The notes beneath the pieces were generated by a model. It did no database searches and was not told the DNA's origin. It saw nothing but the letters and a program-made list of their open reading frames with translations. From positions 1 through 48,094 of the forward strand of contig CADBVG010000009.1 in assembly GCA_902798105.1 (NCBI GenBank): a stretch of DNA of 48,094 nt, read 5' to 3'. A program made the translations under genes and the position numbers. The stretch is from an uncultured Eubacteriales bacterium (GTDB lineage Bacteria > Bacillota > Clostridia > Christensenellales > Aristaeellaceae). Below, piece after piece: positions 8,316-17,172 of this stretch; the first letter of the stretch is position 1; every line of letters starts with the position of its first letter.

Positions 8316-9048
8316 AGTCAGCAACCTCAGCTTTTCCGCGGGCAATAAACGCATACTGAACGGCGTCAGCGCGGTATTCGAGGGCCACCGCATCTACGGC
8401 ATCATCGGCCCCAACGGCTGCGGCAAAACCACGCTGCTGCGGCACATCTACCGGCAATATCCCGTACATGGCCATATCCGGGTGGACGGGCAGGCCCTGG
8501 AAAGCTGTGCCGCCAGGGATTACGCCCGCCGCGTGGCGGTGATGATGCAGTCCTATCCTGAAGCGGACCTGCGCGTCGCCGAAGTCGTGCAATCCGGCCG
8601 TTACCCCTACAAGCGCGTGATGGTCCCCTATGGGCGGGAGGACGAGGCGATCACCGAACAGGTGCTTCGACAGACGCAGCTGTGGGATTTGCGAAAACGG
8701 CGCATCCACACCCTGAGCGGCGGCGAACGGCAGCGGGTTATGATCGCCCGCTGCCTCGTCCAGGAACCGGAGGTCATCATACTGGACGAACCCACCAACC
8801 ACCTTGATATTCGCTATCGCCTTGAACTGATGGAAACGCTGCGCGCCTTCGACGGCATGGTCATCATGACACTGCACGAATTAAACCTCGCGGCGCGCTA
8901 CTGCGACTTCATTTATGCCATGAAGGATGGAAGGATCACAGCTTCCGGTCTTCCCGTGAATGTGCTTCAACCCGAGATCCTCAATGCGACGTTTGACACG
9001 ACAATCCCCGCCATTGATCATGGCGGGGAGATATTCATCGGGGTTTAG
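8305..9048 (+). CDS. btuD: Corrinoid ABC transporter ATPase (BtuD/FecE family)
   Basis: A 247-residue ABC ATPase. Walker A is GPNGCGKTT (near residue 37), the Q-loop is MMQSYPEADL, the signature is LSGGERQRV, and Walker B with D-loop is VIILDEPTNHLD, followed by the H-loop histidine in MTLHELN. All catalytic motifs are intact. Length and motifs fit the ATPases of the FecCDE/BtuCD importers. It is last in the riboswitch-controlled operon and converges on acsB; no clear terminator was seen in the 135-bp gap after it. Confidence 0.9.
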   Translation: MRIEVSNLSFSAGNKRILNGVSAVFEGHRIYGIIGPNGCGKTTLLRHIYRQYPVHGHIRVDGQALESCAARDYARRVAVMMQSYPEADLRVAEVVQSGRYPYKRVMVPYGREDEAITEQVLRQTQLWDLRKRRIHTLSGGERQRVMIARCLVQEPEVIILDEPTNHLDIRYRLELMETLRAFDGMVIMTLHELNLAARYCDFIYAMKDGRITASGLPVNVLQPEILNATFDTTIPAIDHGGEIFIGV

Positions 9049-9183
9049 CTGGCTCGCTCATAACCGGCATGTCAAAGGCGGAAATAGAATTATCCACTCT
9101 CCACACTGATTTTCGAGAGAGTTACAAAAGCCATCAGTCGCTGCTTTCAAACAGGCTCCGATGTCCCAGGTTTTGGGGGGTGC

Positions 9184-11313
9184 TTACATCAGCGGTTCGA
9201 GCCCCAGCACCGGGTGGCCCTTTTCGGTCAGCCAGTTCAGCAGCTCCTCGGGGTCGGTGGTGATGGTCTCATCGGCGATCATGTCGGTGTAGTTGTCTAT
9301 GCCGTACAGCTCCTTCGCGGTCTTGTTCAGGCGCTCAGCCACGTCGTCCTTCAGCTCCTTGGGCATCCACACGATGCGCTCGGTGCCGCCCTCGGCGGAG
9401 GCGAACTTCTTCGAAGCGATAAAGTGCCGTCCATGGCCCATGAAGCCGGGGGTCTGCACGCCGCCGCCGGTCATGGAGGCCAGCTCGCCGAAGGTCATGC
9501 CGGTGGGCGTCATGCCGGAATACTCGCGGTTGCATATGATGACGCCGTTGGACAGGGGCTCGATGCCGCAGATGCACTCGAAGCAGCCGCAGGAGGTCAT
9601 CGGGTCCTCCATGATGGAATACAGCGTCACATTCTCCACCGCGCCGTGGGTGGCGGCATTGACGGCCTCGTTGACGGTGTCATAGCGGCCGGTACGCTCG
9701 TCGGTACAGCCGACCTTGGCGATGGGCTGGCTGGGCCCGGTGGGGTTCAGCTGGAAGGTGGCCTTGGCGTCCAGCCAGGACACCGCGCCGCACAGGCCCA
9801 GGCGCTCCGGCGTCACCACGCAGCAGTGGGCCGGGGCGAAGCTCTGGCACAGCGTACAGGTGAAGAAGGTGTCCACCGACTCGTCAGTCATGCTGGCCAG
9901 GCGGTCATCGCGGGCGTTGTAGGTGGGCATGGCCAGCTCGTCCAGCACCTTCTTCGCCTTCTCCGGGTCGGTGACAAGCGTCACCTGGCATCTGTCCACC
10001 ACGGCGTCGAACTCGTTCATGATCATATTGTACAGCACTTCGCCGAAGTGGTTAAGCCGCAGGCCCTTGTCATAGGCGTCCGTGCTGATGCGGATGCGGA
10101 ACTGGTTGCGCTGGCCGGTGTGCATCACGCCCTCCATGTAATTGAACCAGGCGTGGATCTTGCGCTCGATGACCGATTCAAAGTCGGGCTGCATCTTCGC
10201 GCCGGCGACCTCGACGTAGGTGGCCAGCGGGTACTCCGCCGCGCCGGAGTCGATGTCAGGGCCGTCGATGGTAATCTTGTGGTCCTCCACGGCGTCCATA
10301 TCCCGCATCTTGACCAGCTCGCAGGTCACGTTCTTGCCGGAGTAGAACTCTACCTTCATGTCCTTTTTGCGGATGATCTCACCCTCGAAGGCCGAGGCGA
10401 AGGCCACGGGGATGGGCAGCTCGGTGACCTTGATCTTGATGCCCCGCAGCTCCAGGGAACGCTTGACGGTCTCGTCGTGGTCGGTGACGGCCTCCAGCGC
10501 GCCGGGCACCTGCAAATCGCCGATGTCCTGGTCCACCACCACCGGGAAGCCCAGGGCGATGGCGCCCGCGCCGGCGGAGACGACCACCTCGTTCAGCGGC
10601 CCGAAGGTGTTCACGAAGGCGGGCACGCGCTCCTTGGTATAGTTCAACAGCCCGGGGAGGTCGCCGGGGTTGTGGGAGCCGAAGATCAGCGCCGCGCGCA
10701 CGGCGACGGTGACCACGTGGATCACGGCAGTCACGTCGTGGCCCAGGGGCACCACGCGGAATTCCAGACCCAGCTTCACGCCGGCTTCGGCGCACTGCTC
10801 GATCACATCGCCGATCAGGAAGGACATGATGCCCTTGGACTGGTAGTCCTTGACCACCTTCGCCACGTCCCCGGCGTTGTCCGCCTTGCCCAGCACCACG
10901 GCCACGCCGGGGATATCGCCGGTGACAAGTGGTACGCCCAGGGAGCGGATGACGGGGTCGGGCACAAAGCCGATGCCGGACTCGTTGGCGTAGGGATCGG
11001 TGCCATCGACATATTTCAGGCCCTCGATGATCTCCGCGCCCACGGCAGTGGCCAAGCCCGCGTTCAGGGCGTCGCCCAACTCGGGCTTGTTGGTGATCAG
11101 GCTCTTCAGCACGCCCACGCAGGCGGGCAGGTCACCCAGGGTGGCCACCTTCACGCCGGTAGCGGCATAGATGGTCGGGAAAAAATAGGCAGTATCGGGG
11201 AAGGCTATCTTTTTATCCGCGCCGTATTTTTCGATCGCGGCGTTCACCGCGCCCTCGGTCAGGCCGGCAACCGCGTTGGAACCGGCAAAAATCAGGTCAG
11301 TCAATGCGCTCAT
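9184..11313 (-). CDS. acsB: Acetyl-CoA synthase (CODH/ACS beta subunit)
   Basis: A 709-residue acetyl-CoA synthase, the Wood-Ljungdahl enzyme that joins CO, a corrinoid-bound methyl group and CoA at the nickel-containing A-cluster. The A-cluster ligands are visible: CTLCQSF gives Cys486 and Cys489, HCCVVTP gives Cys498, LGLCGA gives Cys508, and TSCGCFEC gives Cys575 and Cys577. These match the Moorella thermoacetica positions with a constant offset of 20. The N-terminal CODH-contacting domain is present, so this is the full bacterial form. No CODH subunit, corrinoid protein or methyltransferase gene is next to it. It has its own promoter and a leader inverted repeat, and is flanked by corrinoid transport and flavin reductase genes. 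Confidence 0.95.
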   Translation of the reverse strand: MSALTDLIFAGSNAVAGLTEGAVNAAIEKYGADKKIAFPDTAYFFPTIYAATGVKVATLGDLPACVGVLKSLITNKPELGDALNAGLATAVGAEIIEGLKYVDGTDPYANESGIGFVPDPVIRSLGVPLVTGDIPGVAVVLGKADNAGDVAKVVKDYQSKGIMSFLIGDVIEQCAEAGVKLGLEFRVVPLGHDVTAVIHVVTVAVRAALIFGSHNPGDLPGLLNYTKERVPAFVNTFGPLNEVVVSAGAGAIALGFPVVVDQDIGDLQVPGALEAVTDHDETVKRSLELRGIKIKVTELPIPVAFASAFEGEIIRKKDMKVEFYSGKNVTCELVKMRDMDAVEDHKITIDGPDIDSGAAEYPLATYVEVAGAKMQPDFESVIERKIHAWFNYMEGVMHTGQRNQFRIRISTDAYDKGLRLNHFGEVLYNMIMNEFDAVVDRCQVTLVTDPEKAKKVLDELAMPTYNARDDRLASMTDESVDTFFTCTLCQSFAPAHCCVVTPERLGLCGAVSWLDAKATFQLNPTGPSQPIAKVGCTDERTGRYDTVNEAVNAATHGAVENVTLYSIMEDPMTSCGCFECICGIEPLSNGVIICNREYSGMTPTGMTFGELASMTGGGVQTPGFMGHGRHFIASKKFASAEGGTERIVWMPKELKDDVAERLNKTAKELYGIDNYTDMIADETITTDPEELLNWLTEKGHPVLGLEPLM

Positions 11314-11347
11314 GATTCATCGCCTCCATGTTTTTTCATCAAAATGC

Positions 11348-11374
11348 GGGATAACACCATTAACAGGTTATCCC
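11348..11374 (-). promoter_or_regulatory. Inverted repeat in the acsB leader
   Basis: A perfect 8-bp inverted repeat, GGGATAAC and GTTATCCC separated by 11 bp, lies just downstream of the predicted acsB transcription start and 35 bp before the ATG. It may be an operator or a leader hairpin; its function is unknown. Confidence 0.5.
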
Positions 11375-11386
11375 CTCCCGGGGGTT

Positions 11387-11415
11387 ATTATAGCACAGCG
11401 CAAATGTAAATGCAA
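11387..11415 (-). promoter_or_regulatory. Promoter of acsB
   Basis: Minus-strand TTGCAT (11415-11410), 17-bp spacer and TATAAT (11392-11387), with a TGC extended -10. The start would fall near 11380, giving a leader of about 70 nt. Confidence 0.75.
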
Positions 11416-11519
11416 TATTTTTGGGCCGGCTGTGTTAAGCTGCGTCGCCTACAGCCCTTGTGTTCCAAGGGATTTTGTGATAACATTGAACTCGGATCAA
11501 ATAAGAAAGGATGAATCCC

Positions 11520-12092
11520 ATGAAGAAGAACCTTGGCGTTGTGCAGGCCGTCTATCCCATGCCGGTGCTGATGGTGGCCGCCTATGACGAAAACGGAAAG
11601 GTGAACGTGATGAACGCCGCCTGGGGCATGATCTGCAACAGCGACCGCATCGCCCTGTTCATCGACGAGGACCACAAGACCACCCAGAACCTGTTGAAGA
11701 CGAAGGCCTTCACCGTAGCCCTGGCCGACCGGGCCCACATGGACGTTGCCGATTTCTTTGGCATCGCCACCGGCAACAGTATGACCGACAAGTTTGAGCG
11801 CACCGGCTACCACGCCGTGAAGAGCGCGTTCGTCAACGCCCCGATCATCGAGGAGTTCCCCGTGGTCATGGAATGCGAGCTGGCCGAGGTCACCTGCACC
11901 GACAGCTTCTACGCCATCGTGGGCAAAATCATCAACACTGCCGCTGAAGAGCGGGTGCTGGACGAAAAGGGCAAGGTGGACCCCGGAAAGCTGGAGGCGC
12001 TGATCTTCGACCAGTTCCGGCACGGCTACTACGTCTCAGGCGAACAGGTAGGCAAGGCCTGGAACGCCGGGGCCGGGCTGATGAAGCAATGA
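11520..12092 (+). CDS. Flavin reductase family protein (FMN-binding split barrel)
   Basis: A 190-residue flavin reductase-like protein. It shows the split-barrel pattern AVYPMPVLMVAAYDENGKVNVMNAAWG at the start, then DHKTTQNLLKTKAFTVALAD and DKFERTGYHAV, typical of the small FMN-binding reductases of anaerobes. The physiological electron acceptor is unknown; related proteins supply reduced flavin or act on oxygen or small organics. ATG 11520 is chosen because AAAGGA lies 8 nt upstream; an in-frame ATG at 11511 overlaps that ribosome site. It is divergent from acsB, about 200 bp away. Confidence 0.85.
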   Translation: MKKNLGVVQAVYPMPVLMVAAYDENGKVNVMNAAWGMICNSDRIALFIDEDHKTTQNLLKTKAFTVALADRAHMDVADFFGIATGNSMTDKFERTGYHAVKSAFVNAPIIEEFPVVMECELAEVTCTDSFYAIVGKIINTAAEERVLDEKGKVDPGKLEALIFDQFRHGYYVSGEQVGKAWNAGAGLMKQ

Positions 12093-12200
12093 CCGCCCGT
12101 GTGACGCTTCTGTGACACGTATCGGGGTATACTGTCCCCGTCAACAGGCGCAAATGCCCCGACAATCATGGGGCGTTGACAAATAATGGAGGTGTTAACC

Positions 12201-13301
12201 ATGATGAAGAAGCTGTTTGCAATTATATTGGCCGTAGCCCTGCTGCTCTGCTCCGTGGCCGCGGTGGCCGAGGAAGCCAAGGCCGAAATCAAGTGCGACA
12301 TCGTGGACGGCAGCTATGTCATCCGCATTCCCGACGAGAACGGCGATCTTGGCTGGCTGGCCGACGACATGGCCCAGGACGATTCCGTGGTGAAGCTGGC
12401 CAAGGCCGAACTGGAGGGCAAGGAATTCGTCATCCAGTACGATCCCACCGGGGACGGCGAGGTCTCCGTGGGCGTGCGCCACTATTACAACGGCATCGCC
12501 TGCGACGAATACCGCACCTGGGACCTGTCCGTCAAGGACGGCAAGGTGACCGAGGTCACCGGCGGCACCTACACCGCCTCTCCCTCCCCTGAGACGTTCG
12601 ATCCTGCCCTGATCGGCGATTACCTCGGCGATGACGGCATGGCGCTCATGACCATCACCAAGAACGAGGGCGGCAGCGCCTGGGACGTGGATGTCAACGG
12701 CGCGACGAGCCATGGCGGCTTCATGTTCAAGACCACCATTTACTTCGACTGCGAGACGGAACGCTTCGTCTACGACAAGGGCAAGACCTGGGTTCTGCCT
12801 ATCACCGATTCCGACGAGGAGCCCGAGCTGGGTGAGCCCAACGCCTTCGGCCAGGTCGGCGCGTTCTACACCACCGGCAATCCCGAGGACATGATCCTGA
12901 CCTGGATGCGGGAGGAGGATGCCGAGAACACCATGAACTTCCAGCGCATCGACGCGCCCGTCGGCGTCAACTTCGGCAATTCCGTGCTGTTCCTCGAGGA
13001 GGACCTGAACGCGGCCATGAACCTGATCCGCGAGCAGATAGCCTCCTGGGAAGGCGTCCAGCTGCGCCTCATCCGGTACGCCGGCGACGAGAACAGCACC
13101 AAGGAGAACCTGGACTGGCTGAACGGCCATGAGGACACGAACTACACCGAGTGCGCCCTGTTCAAGACCGACTTCCACACCCCTGAGGAGGGCGAAGGCA
13201 ACGCGCTTGCCCTGGACCCCGATTTCGAGTACGAGGACTACGGTTGGTGGGTGGCCCGCGTGGACGGCGGCGAATGGCAGATCGTGGACTCCGGATATTG
13301 A
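12201..13301 (+). CDS. Secreted protein of unknown function
   Basis: A 366-residue exported protein, family not recognised. Residues 1-22 are a signal peptide (MMKKLFAIILAVALLLCSVA, then A-V-A-EE). The mature chain is very acidic and beta-rich, with many Gly-Asp and Asp-Gly turns. Near the C-terminus are NLIREQIASWEGVQLRLIRY and a closing segment WWVARVDGGEWQIVDSGY, which look like a conserved small domain. No lipobox, sortase motif or transmembrane anchor is visible, so it is probably released or loosely held. The start is ATG 12201 with GGAGGTG 7 nt upstream. The gene stands alone and converges on cbiD across a shared hairpin. Confidence 0.75.
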   Translation: MMKKLFAIILAVALLLCSVAAVAEEAKAEIKCDIVDGSYVIRIPDENGDLGWLADDMAQDDSVVKLAKAELEGKEFVIQYDPTGDGEVSVGVRHYYNGIACDEYRTWDLSVKDGKVTEVTGGTYTASPSPETFDPALIGDYLGDDGMALMTITKNEGGSAWDVDVNGATSHGGFMFKTTIYFDCETERFVYDKGKTWVLPITDSDEEPELGEPNAFGQVGAFYTTGNPEDMILTWMREEDAENTMNFQRIDAPVGVNFGNSVLFLEEDLNAAMNLIREQIASWEGVQLRLIRYAGDENSTKENLDWLNGHEDTNYTECALFKTDFHTPEEGEGNALALDPDFEYEDYGWWVARVDGGEWQIVDSGY

Positions 13302-13318
13302 TTCCATAAAACGCATGG

Positions 13319-13348
13319 ACCCCGGCTGGAACGCATTCCCGCCGGGGT
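13319..13348. terminator. Hairpin between convergent genes
   Basis: A perfect 8-bp stem, ACCCCGGC / GCCGGGGT, with a 14-nt loop sits between the stop of the secreted-protein gene (13301) and the end of cbiD (13369). It probably acts as a bidirectional terminator, but the T-runs are weak on both sides. Confidence 0.5.
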
Positions 13349-13368
13349 TCGCTTATTCACACCATACG

Positions 13369-14502
13369 TCATCGCCACGCTTTGGCCAAAGCGTCGGCGT
13401 TTTGACTTTGCACCAACACCCCTTGCCAGGGTCCGGCATTGGTGAAGCAGATGAAGCCAATTTCGACCTTGGTCGGCACCCATCGTTCCAGGGTGGCCTG
13501 TATGCGCCCGCCCAGCAGGTCCATCACCGGTTGCAGCAGCCCCGCCGCTCCCAGGGCGTCCAGTGCGGCGTCGGTGGTAACGCAGCCCTGAATGGTTCGC
13601 AACAGACCGAGGTCAGCTCCACATGCCAGCGCGCAGGCAATCAGCGTTTCCATGCGGCCGTCGCCGTTCTGGGAGTGGGTATTGGTCATGCCGATGCCCA
13701 GCTTCACCAGCTTACCGATGTGCCCCACCAGCAGTATGCGCTCAAAACCCGCAGCTACCGCGGCCTGCACGCCCTCGCCGATGAAATTGCTGGTGCTCAC
13801 CTGCCGCTGCATCGACAGGCCCAGCTGCTCCCGGGCGAAGGTTTCCCCGTAATTGCCAGGGCATAGCAGCACGTCCTTTGCTCCGGAGGCTGCCAGCACG
13901 CTCAGCTCCACCCGTATGGTGTCCACCAACGCGGCGTTGGACATGGGCTCCACGATGCCGGTAGTACCGATCACCGACAACCCCCCCTCGATGCCGATTC
14001 GGGGGTTGAAGGTCTTCTTCGCCAGCGCCGCGCCCTCGGGAATGGAAATGCTGATGTCAATGCCACCGTCATACCCACAGCGCGCGCAGGCGAAGCGCAC
14101 CTGCTCCGCGATCATCTGGCGGGGCACAGAATTGATGGCCGCCGCGCCCACCGGCTGGTCCAGGCCGGGCTTGGTGACGCGGCCCACGCCCTCGCCGCCG
14201 TCGATAGATATACCGACGGCGGTTTTTTTTGCAGTGGCATAGATCAGAATGCCATTGGTGATGTCCGGATCGTCGCCGCTGTCTTTCTGCACGGCGCAGC
14301 GGGCATAGTCCCCGCCGATCTCCGGGTTCAGTATGTCCAAATTCAGACGGATGCCCTTCGGGGTGTCCATGTCCAGGCGCTCAAGGACCTTGCCCGTCAG
14401 CAGCATCTCCGTCGCCGCACCCGCAGCGCCGGCGGCGCAGGAACCGGTGGTATAGCCGCAACGCATGGTCTTGCCGTTTTTGGTGACATAGTGGCGCAGC
14501 AT
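13369..14502 (-). CDS. cbiD: Cobalt-precorrin-5B (C1)-methyltransferase CbiD
   Basis: A 377-residue CbiD, which methylates C1 during ring contraction in anaerobic (cobalt-early) cobalamin synthesis. The N-terminal signature RCGYTTGSCAAGAAGAATEML and ISIDGGEGVGRVTKPGL are typical, as are FNPRIGIEGGLSVIGTTGIVEPMS in the centre and LLVGHIGKLVKLGIGMTNTHS. The start ATG 14502 has AAGGAG 9 nt upstream; an ATG 27 nt earlier has no ribosome site. It is the last gene of the cbi operon, about 50 bp after cbiC. Confidence 0.93.
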   Translation of the reverse strand: MLRHYVTKNGKTMRCGYTTGSCAAGAAGAATEMLLTGKVLERLDMDTPKGIRLNLDILNPEIGGDYARCAVQKDSGDDPDITNGILIYATAKKTAVGISIDGGEGVGRVTKPGLDQPVGAAAINSVPRQMIAEQVRFACARCGYDGGIDISISIPEGAALAKKTFNPRIGIEGGLSVIGTTGIVEPMSNAALVDTIRVELSVLAASGAKDVLLCPGNYGETFAREQLGLSMQRQVSTSNFIGEGVQAAVAAGFERILLVGHIGKLVKLGIGMTNTHSQNGDGRMETLIACALACGADLGLLRTIQGCVTTDAALDALGAAGLLQPVMDLLGGRIQATLERWVPTKVEIGFICFTNAGPWQGVLVQSQNADALAKAWR

Positions 14503-14555
14503 TTTCTTTGACTCCTTCGATGCGTTCATGGCGGCACGGACGCCGCCATCGTTCC

Positions 14556-15185
14556 CTATCTCCCCAACATGTACAACAGCGCGTTACAGATGGCCGCGGC
14601 CACATTGCTGCCGCCCTTGCGGCCCCGGGCGACGATGTAAGGCACATCGGCTGTCATGATCAATTCCTTGGATTGCACCACGTTCACAAAGCCTACGGGC
14701 ACGCCGATCACCAGGCGGGGGTTCAATTTGCCCTCGGCCATCAGTTCGTAGATGCGCACCAGCGCCGTGGGGGCGTTTCCGATGGCGAAGATCAGGGGCC
14801 GGTCGATGGTCGCCGCCTTCTCCATGCTGGCCACGGCCCGGGTGGTGCCGTTGGCCTTTGCGGCTTCGGCCACGTCGGCATCGCCGATGAAGCATCTGGC
14901 CGCGCCGCCATGCTTCGCCAGGACCTTCTTGTTGATGCCCGACATGGCCATGGTGGTATCGGTAACGATCACAGCGCCCTCCTGGATCGCCGCCAGCGCC
15001 TCCTCCACCACGTTTTCAGAAAAGCACAGGCTGTCGGCATATTCGAAATCGGCGGTCGTGTGGATCACACGCTTGATGATGGGGGCCAACGCCGGGTCGA
15101 TGGGATGGGGCAATTCGCTCTCGATGATTTCAAAGCTCCGCGCCTCGATCTCCATCGGCGCTACGCGCTCCAGTTCAATCTTCAT
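14556..15185 (-). CDS. cbiC: Cobalt-precorrin-8 methylmutase CbiC
   Basis: A 209-residue CbiC, which moves the methyl group from C11 to C12 to give cobyrinate. The motif KRVIHTTADFEYADSL contains the conserved catalytic histidine, and GAVIVTDTTMAMSGINKK, FAIGNAPTALVRIYEL and GVPVGFVNVVQSKELI are the usual family blocks. The gene overlaps the end of cbiJET. ATG 15185 is chosen; a GTG at 15197 is an alternative without room for a ribosome site. It is coupled to its neighbours in the operon. Confidence 0.93.
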   Translation of the reverse strand: MKIELERVAPMEIEARSFEIIESELPHPIDPALAPIIKRVIHTTADFEYADSLCFSENVVEEALAAIQEGAVIVTDTTMAMSGINKKVLAKHGGAARCFIGDADVAEAAKANGTTRAVASMEKAATIDRPLIFAIGNAPTALVRIYELMAEGKLNPRLVIGVPVGFVNVVQSKELIMTADVPYIVARGRKGGSNVAAAICNALLYMLGR

Positions 15186-17172
15186 ATTCCGCTTCACCTC
15201 GCTGCATAGCCGCGATCCATATGGGATTGAGGCCGTTCATCATGTTATAGCGCCCGACCCTGTGGCTGCGGGCGATGGTCATCTGGACGATCTCGCTGTC
15301 CGCGAAGCCCAGCGCGTCGATCACAGCGGCGATTTCCCCCACGCTCTCCAGCGCGATGGCGTTCACGACCACCCGAACCTCAGGATTTTTCGCGAGGGCC
15401 GCCTCCACGATGGCGCGCATGTTGCCCGAGCTGCCGCCGATGAACACGTGGGTCGGCGCGGGCAGGCCAGTCAGCGCCTCCGGGGCCATGCCCCGCACCA
15501 CGGTCAGGTTGCGCAGGGCGAACTGCTTCCTGTTGCGCTCGGCCAGGTCCGCGGCGTCTTCCCGGCACTCCACGGCGTACACGTGCCCCGCGGGGCACAG
15601 CAGCGCCGCCTCCACCGACACCGATCCGGTGCCCGCGCCCACGTCCCAGACCACGGCATTCTCGGTCAGCCGCAGCTTGGATATGGAAACCGCCCGGACC
15701 TCGCTCTTGGTCATGGGGACCGCCTTGCCGTTGTCGCCCAGCTGGCGGATGAACGCCCCGTCAGGCAGGCCCACTGGCAACGGTTGGGGCTCGGCGGGGT
15801 GTTCGATCAGCATCGCGCTCAGCGGTGCGACGTCTGAATCGACCAGCTCCACCGCCGTGCCTCGGATGATGGCCTCGTCGGGATAAGACAGCCGCTGTCC
15901 CACGGCCACCTTGGCATTCCCCAGTCCCGCGTCAACGAGGTCCTCGCACACCCGCTTCAGGGCGTCCGCGCCATCGGTCAGGGCGAAAACCTTGCGGTGC
16001 TTCAACACCTCCGGCACCACCGAGCCCTCGCGCCCGTGCAGCGATATCGCCCGGGCGTCGTCCCAGCTGGTTTGCAGCCTCGCGCAGAGCACTTGCATCG
16101 AAGAAAGGCCTGGGATCACCCGCACGTCGTGCCCCGCCAGCAGTGGCAGCAACTTCTTCGTGCCGCTGAAAAAACCGGAATCGCCGGACATCACCACCGC
16201 GACGCGCCGGTGCTCCGGGTGGGCCGCGATACATTCGGCGATCTTTGCCGGGGCGATCTCGGCGTAGCATGGCACGCCGCTTCGCGCCGAGGCCTCCAGC
16301 ATCCGCTTGGCCCCGATCATGCAGTCGCAGGCGTCCAGCGCACCTGCTGCCTCCCGGGTCAGGGTTTCCGGGGAGCCCATTCCGATACCCACGATGTCGA
16401 TCTGCCGCGTGTCGGGCAGATTGTAGCGTTCCATCAGCAGGTTCACGACGCCGGCGAAGTCCATGCCCCGAGCCTGCGCAGGCTTGCCGATGACCACGCA
16501 TCGCGCCCCGGCCTGTCGCGCGGCCTCCACCTTATCCGCAAAGCCGCCGCTGTCGCCGGAGGCCTTTGTCACCAGCCACCGGGCGCGAATGGCCTTCAGC
16601 GTGGCCACGTTCATCTCCACCGAAAAGGGGCCCTGCATGGCGATGATGTGGGCCGGGGCAAAGCCCGCCGCGGCGCAGGCCTCCAGCGAGGACGCCATGG
16701 GCAGTACCCGGGGCCAGAAACGCGCCTGCCAGTCCCGCACGGCGGTGTAGGGCTTCAATTCCTTGCTGCCCGTGGCCAACAGGGCATTGCCGGGATGGGT
16801 CGAAAGGAATTCCGCCGCGGCCTGTATGGAATCCACGATCACGGCGTCGTCGTCCGCCGCGGAGTCGCTTCGGTTCAGGCGCAGGTATTCCGTGCCGGTA
16901 TCGGAGCAGGCCCCGGCGATGTTCTGCGAGACCGCTGTGGCGAAAGGATGGGTGGCGTCGATCACCAGGTCGAAGCAGTGTTCGGCGAACAGTGTCTCCA
17001 TGGACGCACCGTCCAGCCGCTTGGCCGAGACCTCAATATTGTCCGCGTGGGGCACCAGGGCCTCGCCGTATTCCGTAGCCACGCAGGCCAGCACGCCTAC
17101 AGCCTGCCCCGCCAGGAATTCCAGCAGCCTGCGTCCCTCCGAGGTGCCCGCAAATACGCAGAGCTCAGACAT
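15175..17172 (-). CDS. cbiJET: Trifunctional CbiJ-CbiE-CbiT fusion (cobalt-precorrin-6A reductase, C5- and C15-methyltransferase)
   Basis: A 665-residue three-domain corrin enzyme. Residues 1 to about 250 are the NADPH-dependent cobalt-precorrin-6A reductase CbiJ (CVFAGTSEGRRLLEFLAG, DLVIDATHPFATAVSQNI). Residues about 257-460 are the C5-methyltransferase CbiE (IDIVGIGMGSPETLTREA, VVMSGDSGFFSGTKKL, VIPGLSSMQVLCARL). Residues about 468-665 are the decarboxylating C15-methyltransferase CbiT, with the SAM motif WDVGAGTGSVSVEAAL. CbiE-CbiT fusions (CobL-like) are common; adding CbiJ at the N-terminus puts three consecutive steps in one chain. Its start overlaps the end of cbiH by 8 bp. Confidence 0.92.
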   Translation of the reverse strand: MSELCVFAGTSEGRRLLEFLAGQAVGVLACVATEYGEALVPHADNIEVSAKRLDGASMETLFAEHCFDLVIDATHPFATAVSQNIAGACSDTGTEYLRLNRSDSAADDDAVIVDSIQAAAEFLSTHPGNALLATGSKELKPYTAVRDWQARFWPRVLPMASSLEACAAAGFAPAHIIAMQGPFSVEMNVATLKAIRARWLVTKASGDSGGFADKVEAARQAGARCVVIGKPAQARGMDFAGVVNLLMERYNLPDTRQIDIVGIGMGSPETLTREAAGALDACDCMIGAKRMLEASARSGVPCYAEIAPAKIAECIAAHPEHRRVAVVMSGDSGFFSGTKKLLPLLAGHDVRVIPGLSSMQVLCARLQTSWDDARAISLHGREGSVVPEVLKHRKVFALTDGADALKRVCEDLVDAGLGNAKVAVGQRLSYPDEAIIRGTAVELVDSDVAPLSAMLIEHPAEPQPLPVGLPDGAFIRQLGDNGKAVPMTKSEVRAVSISKLRLTENAVVWDVGAGTGSVSVEAALLCPAGHVYAVECREDAADLAERNRKQFALRNLTVVRGMAPEALTGLPAPTHVFIGGSSGNMRAIVEAALAKNPEVRVVVNAIALESVGEIAAVIDALGFADSEIVQMTIARSHRVGRYNMMNGLNPIWIAAMQRGEAEYED

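Noticed and set aside
9214..11409. 731-codon plus-strand ORF opposite acsB
   Set aside because: It mirrors acsB, whose A-cluster motifs are unmistakable; the translation is His/Gly/Val-rich shadow sequence with no domain, common in GC-rich DNA.
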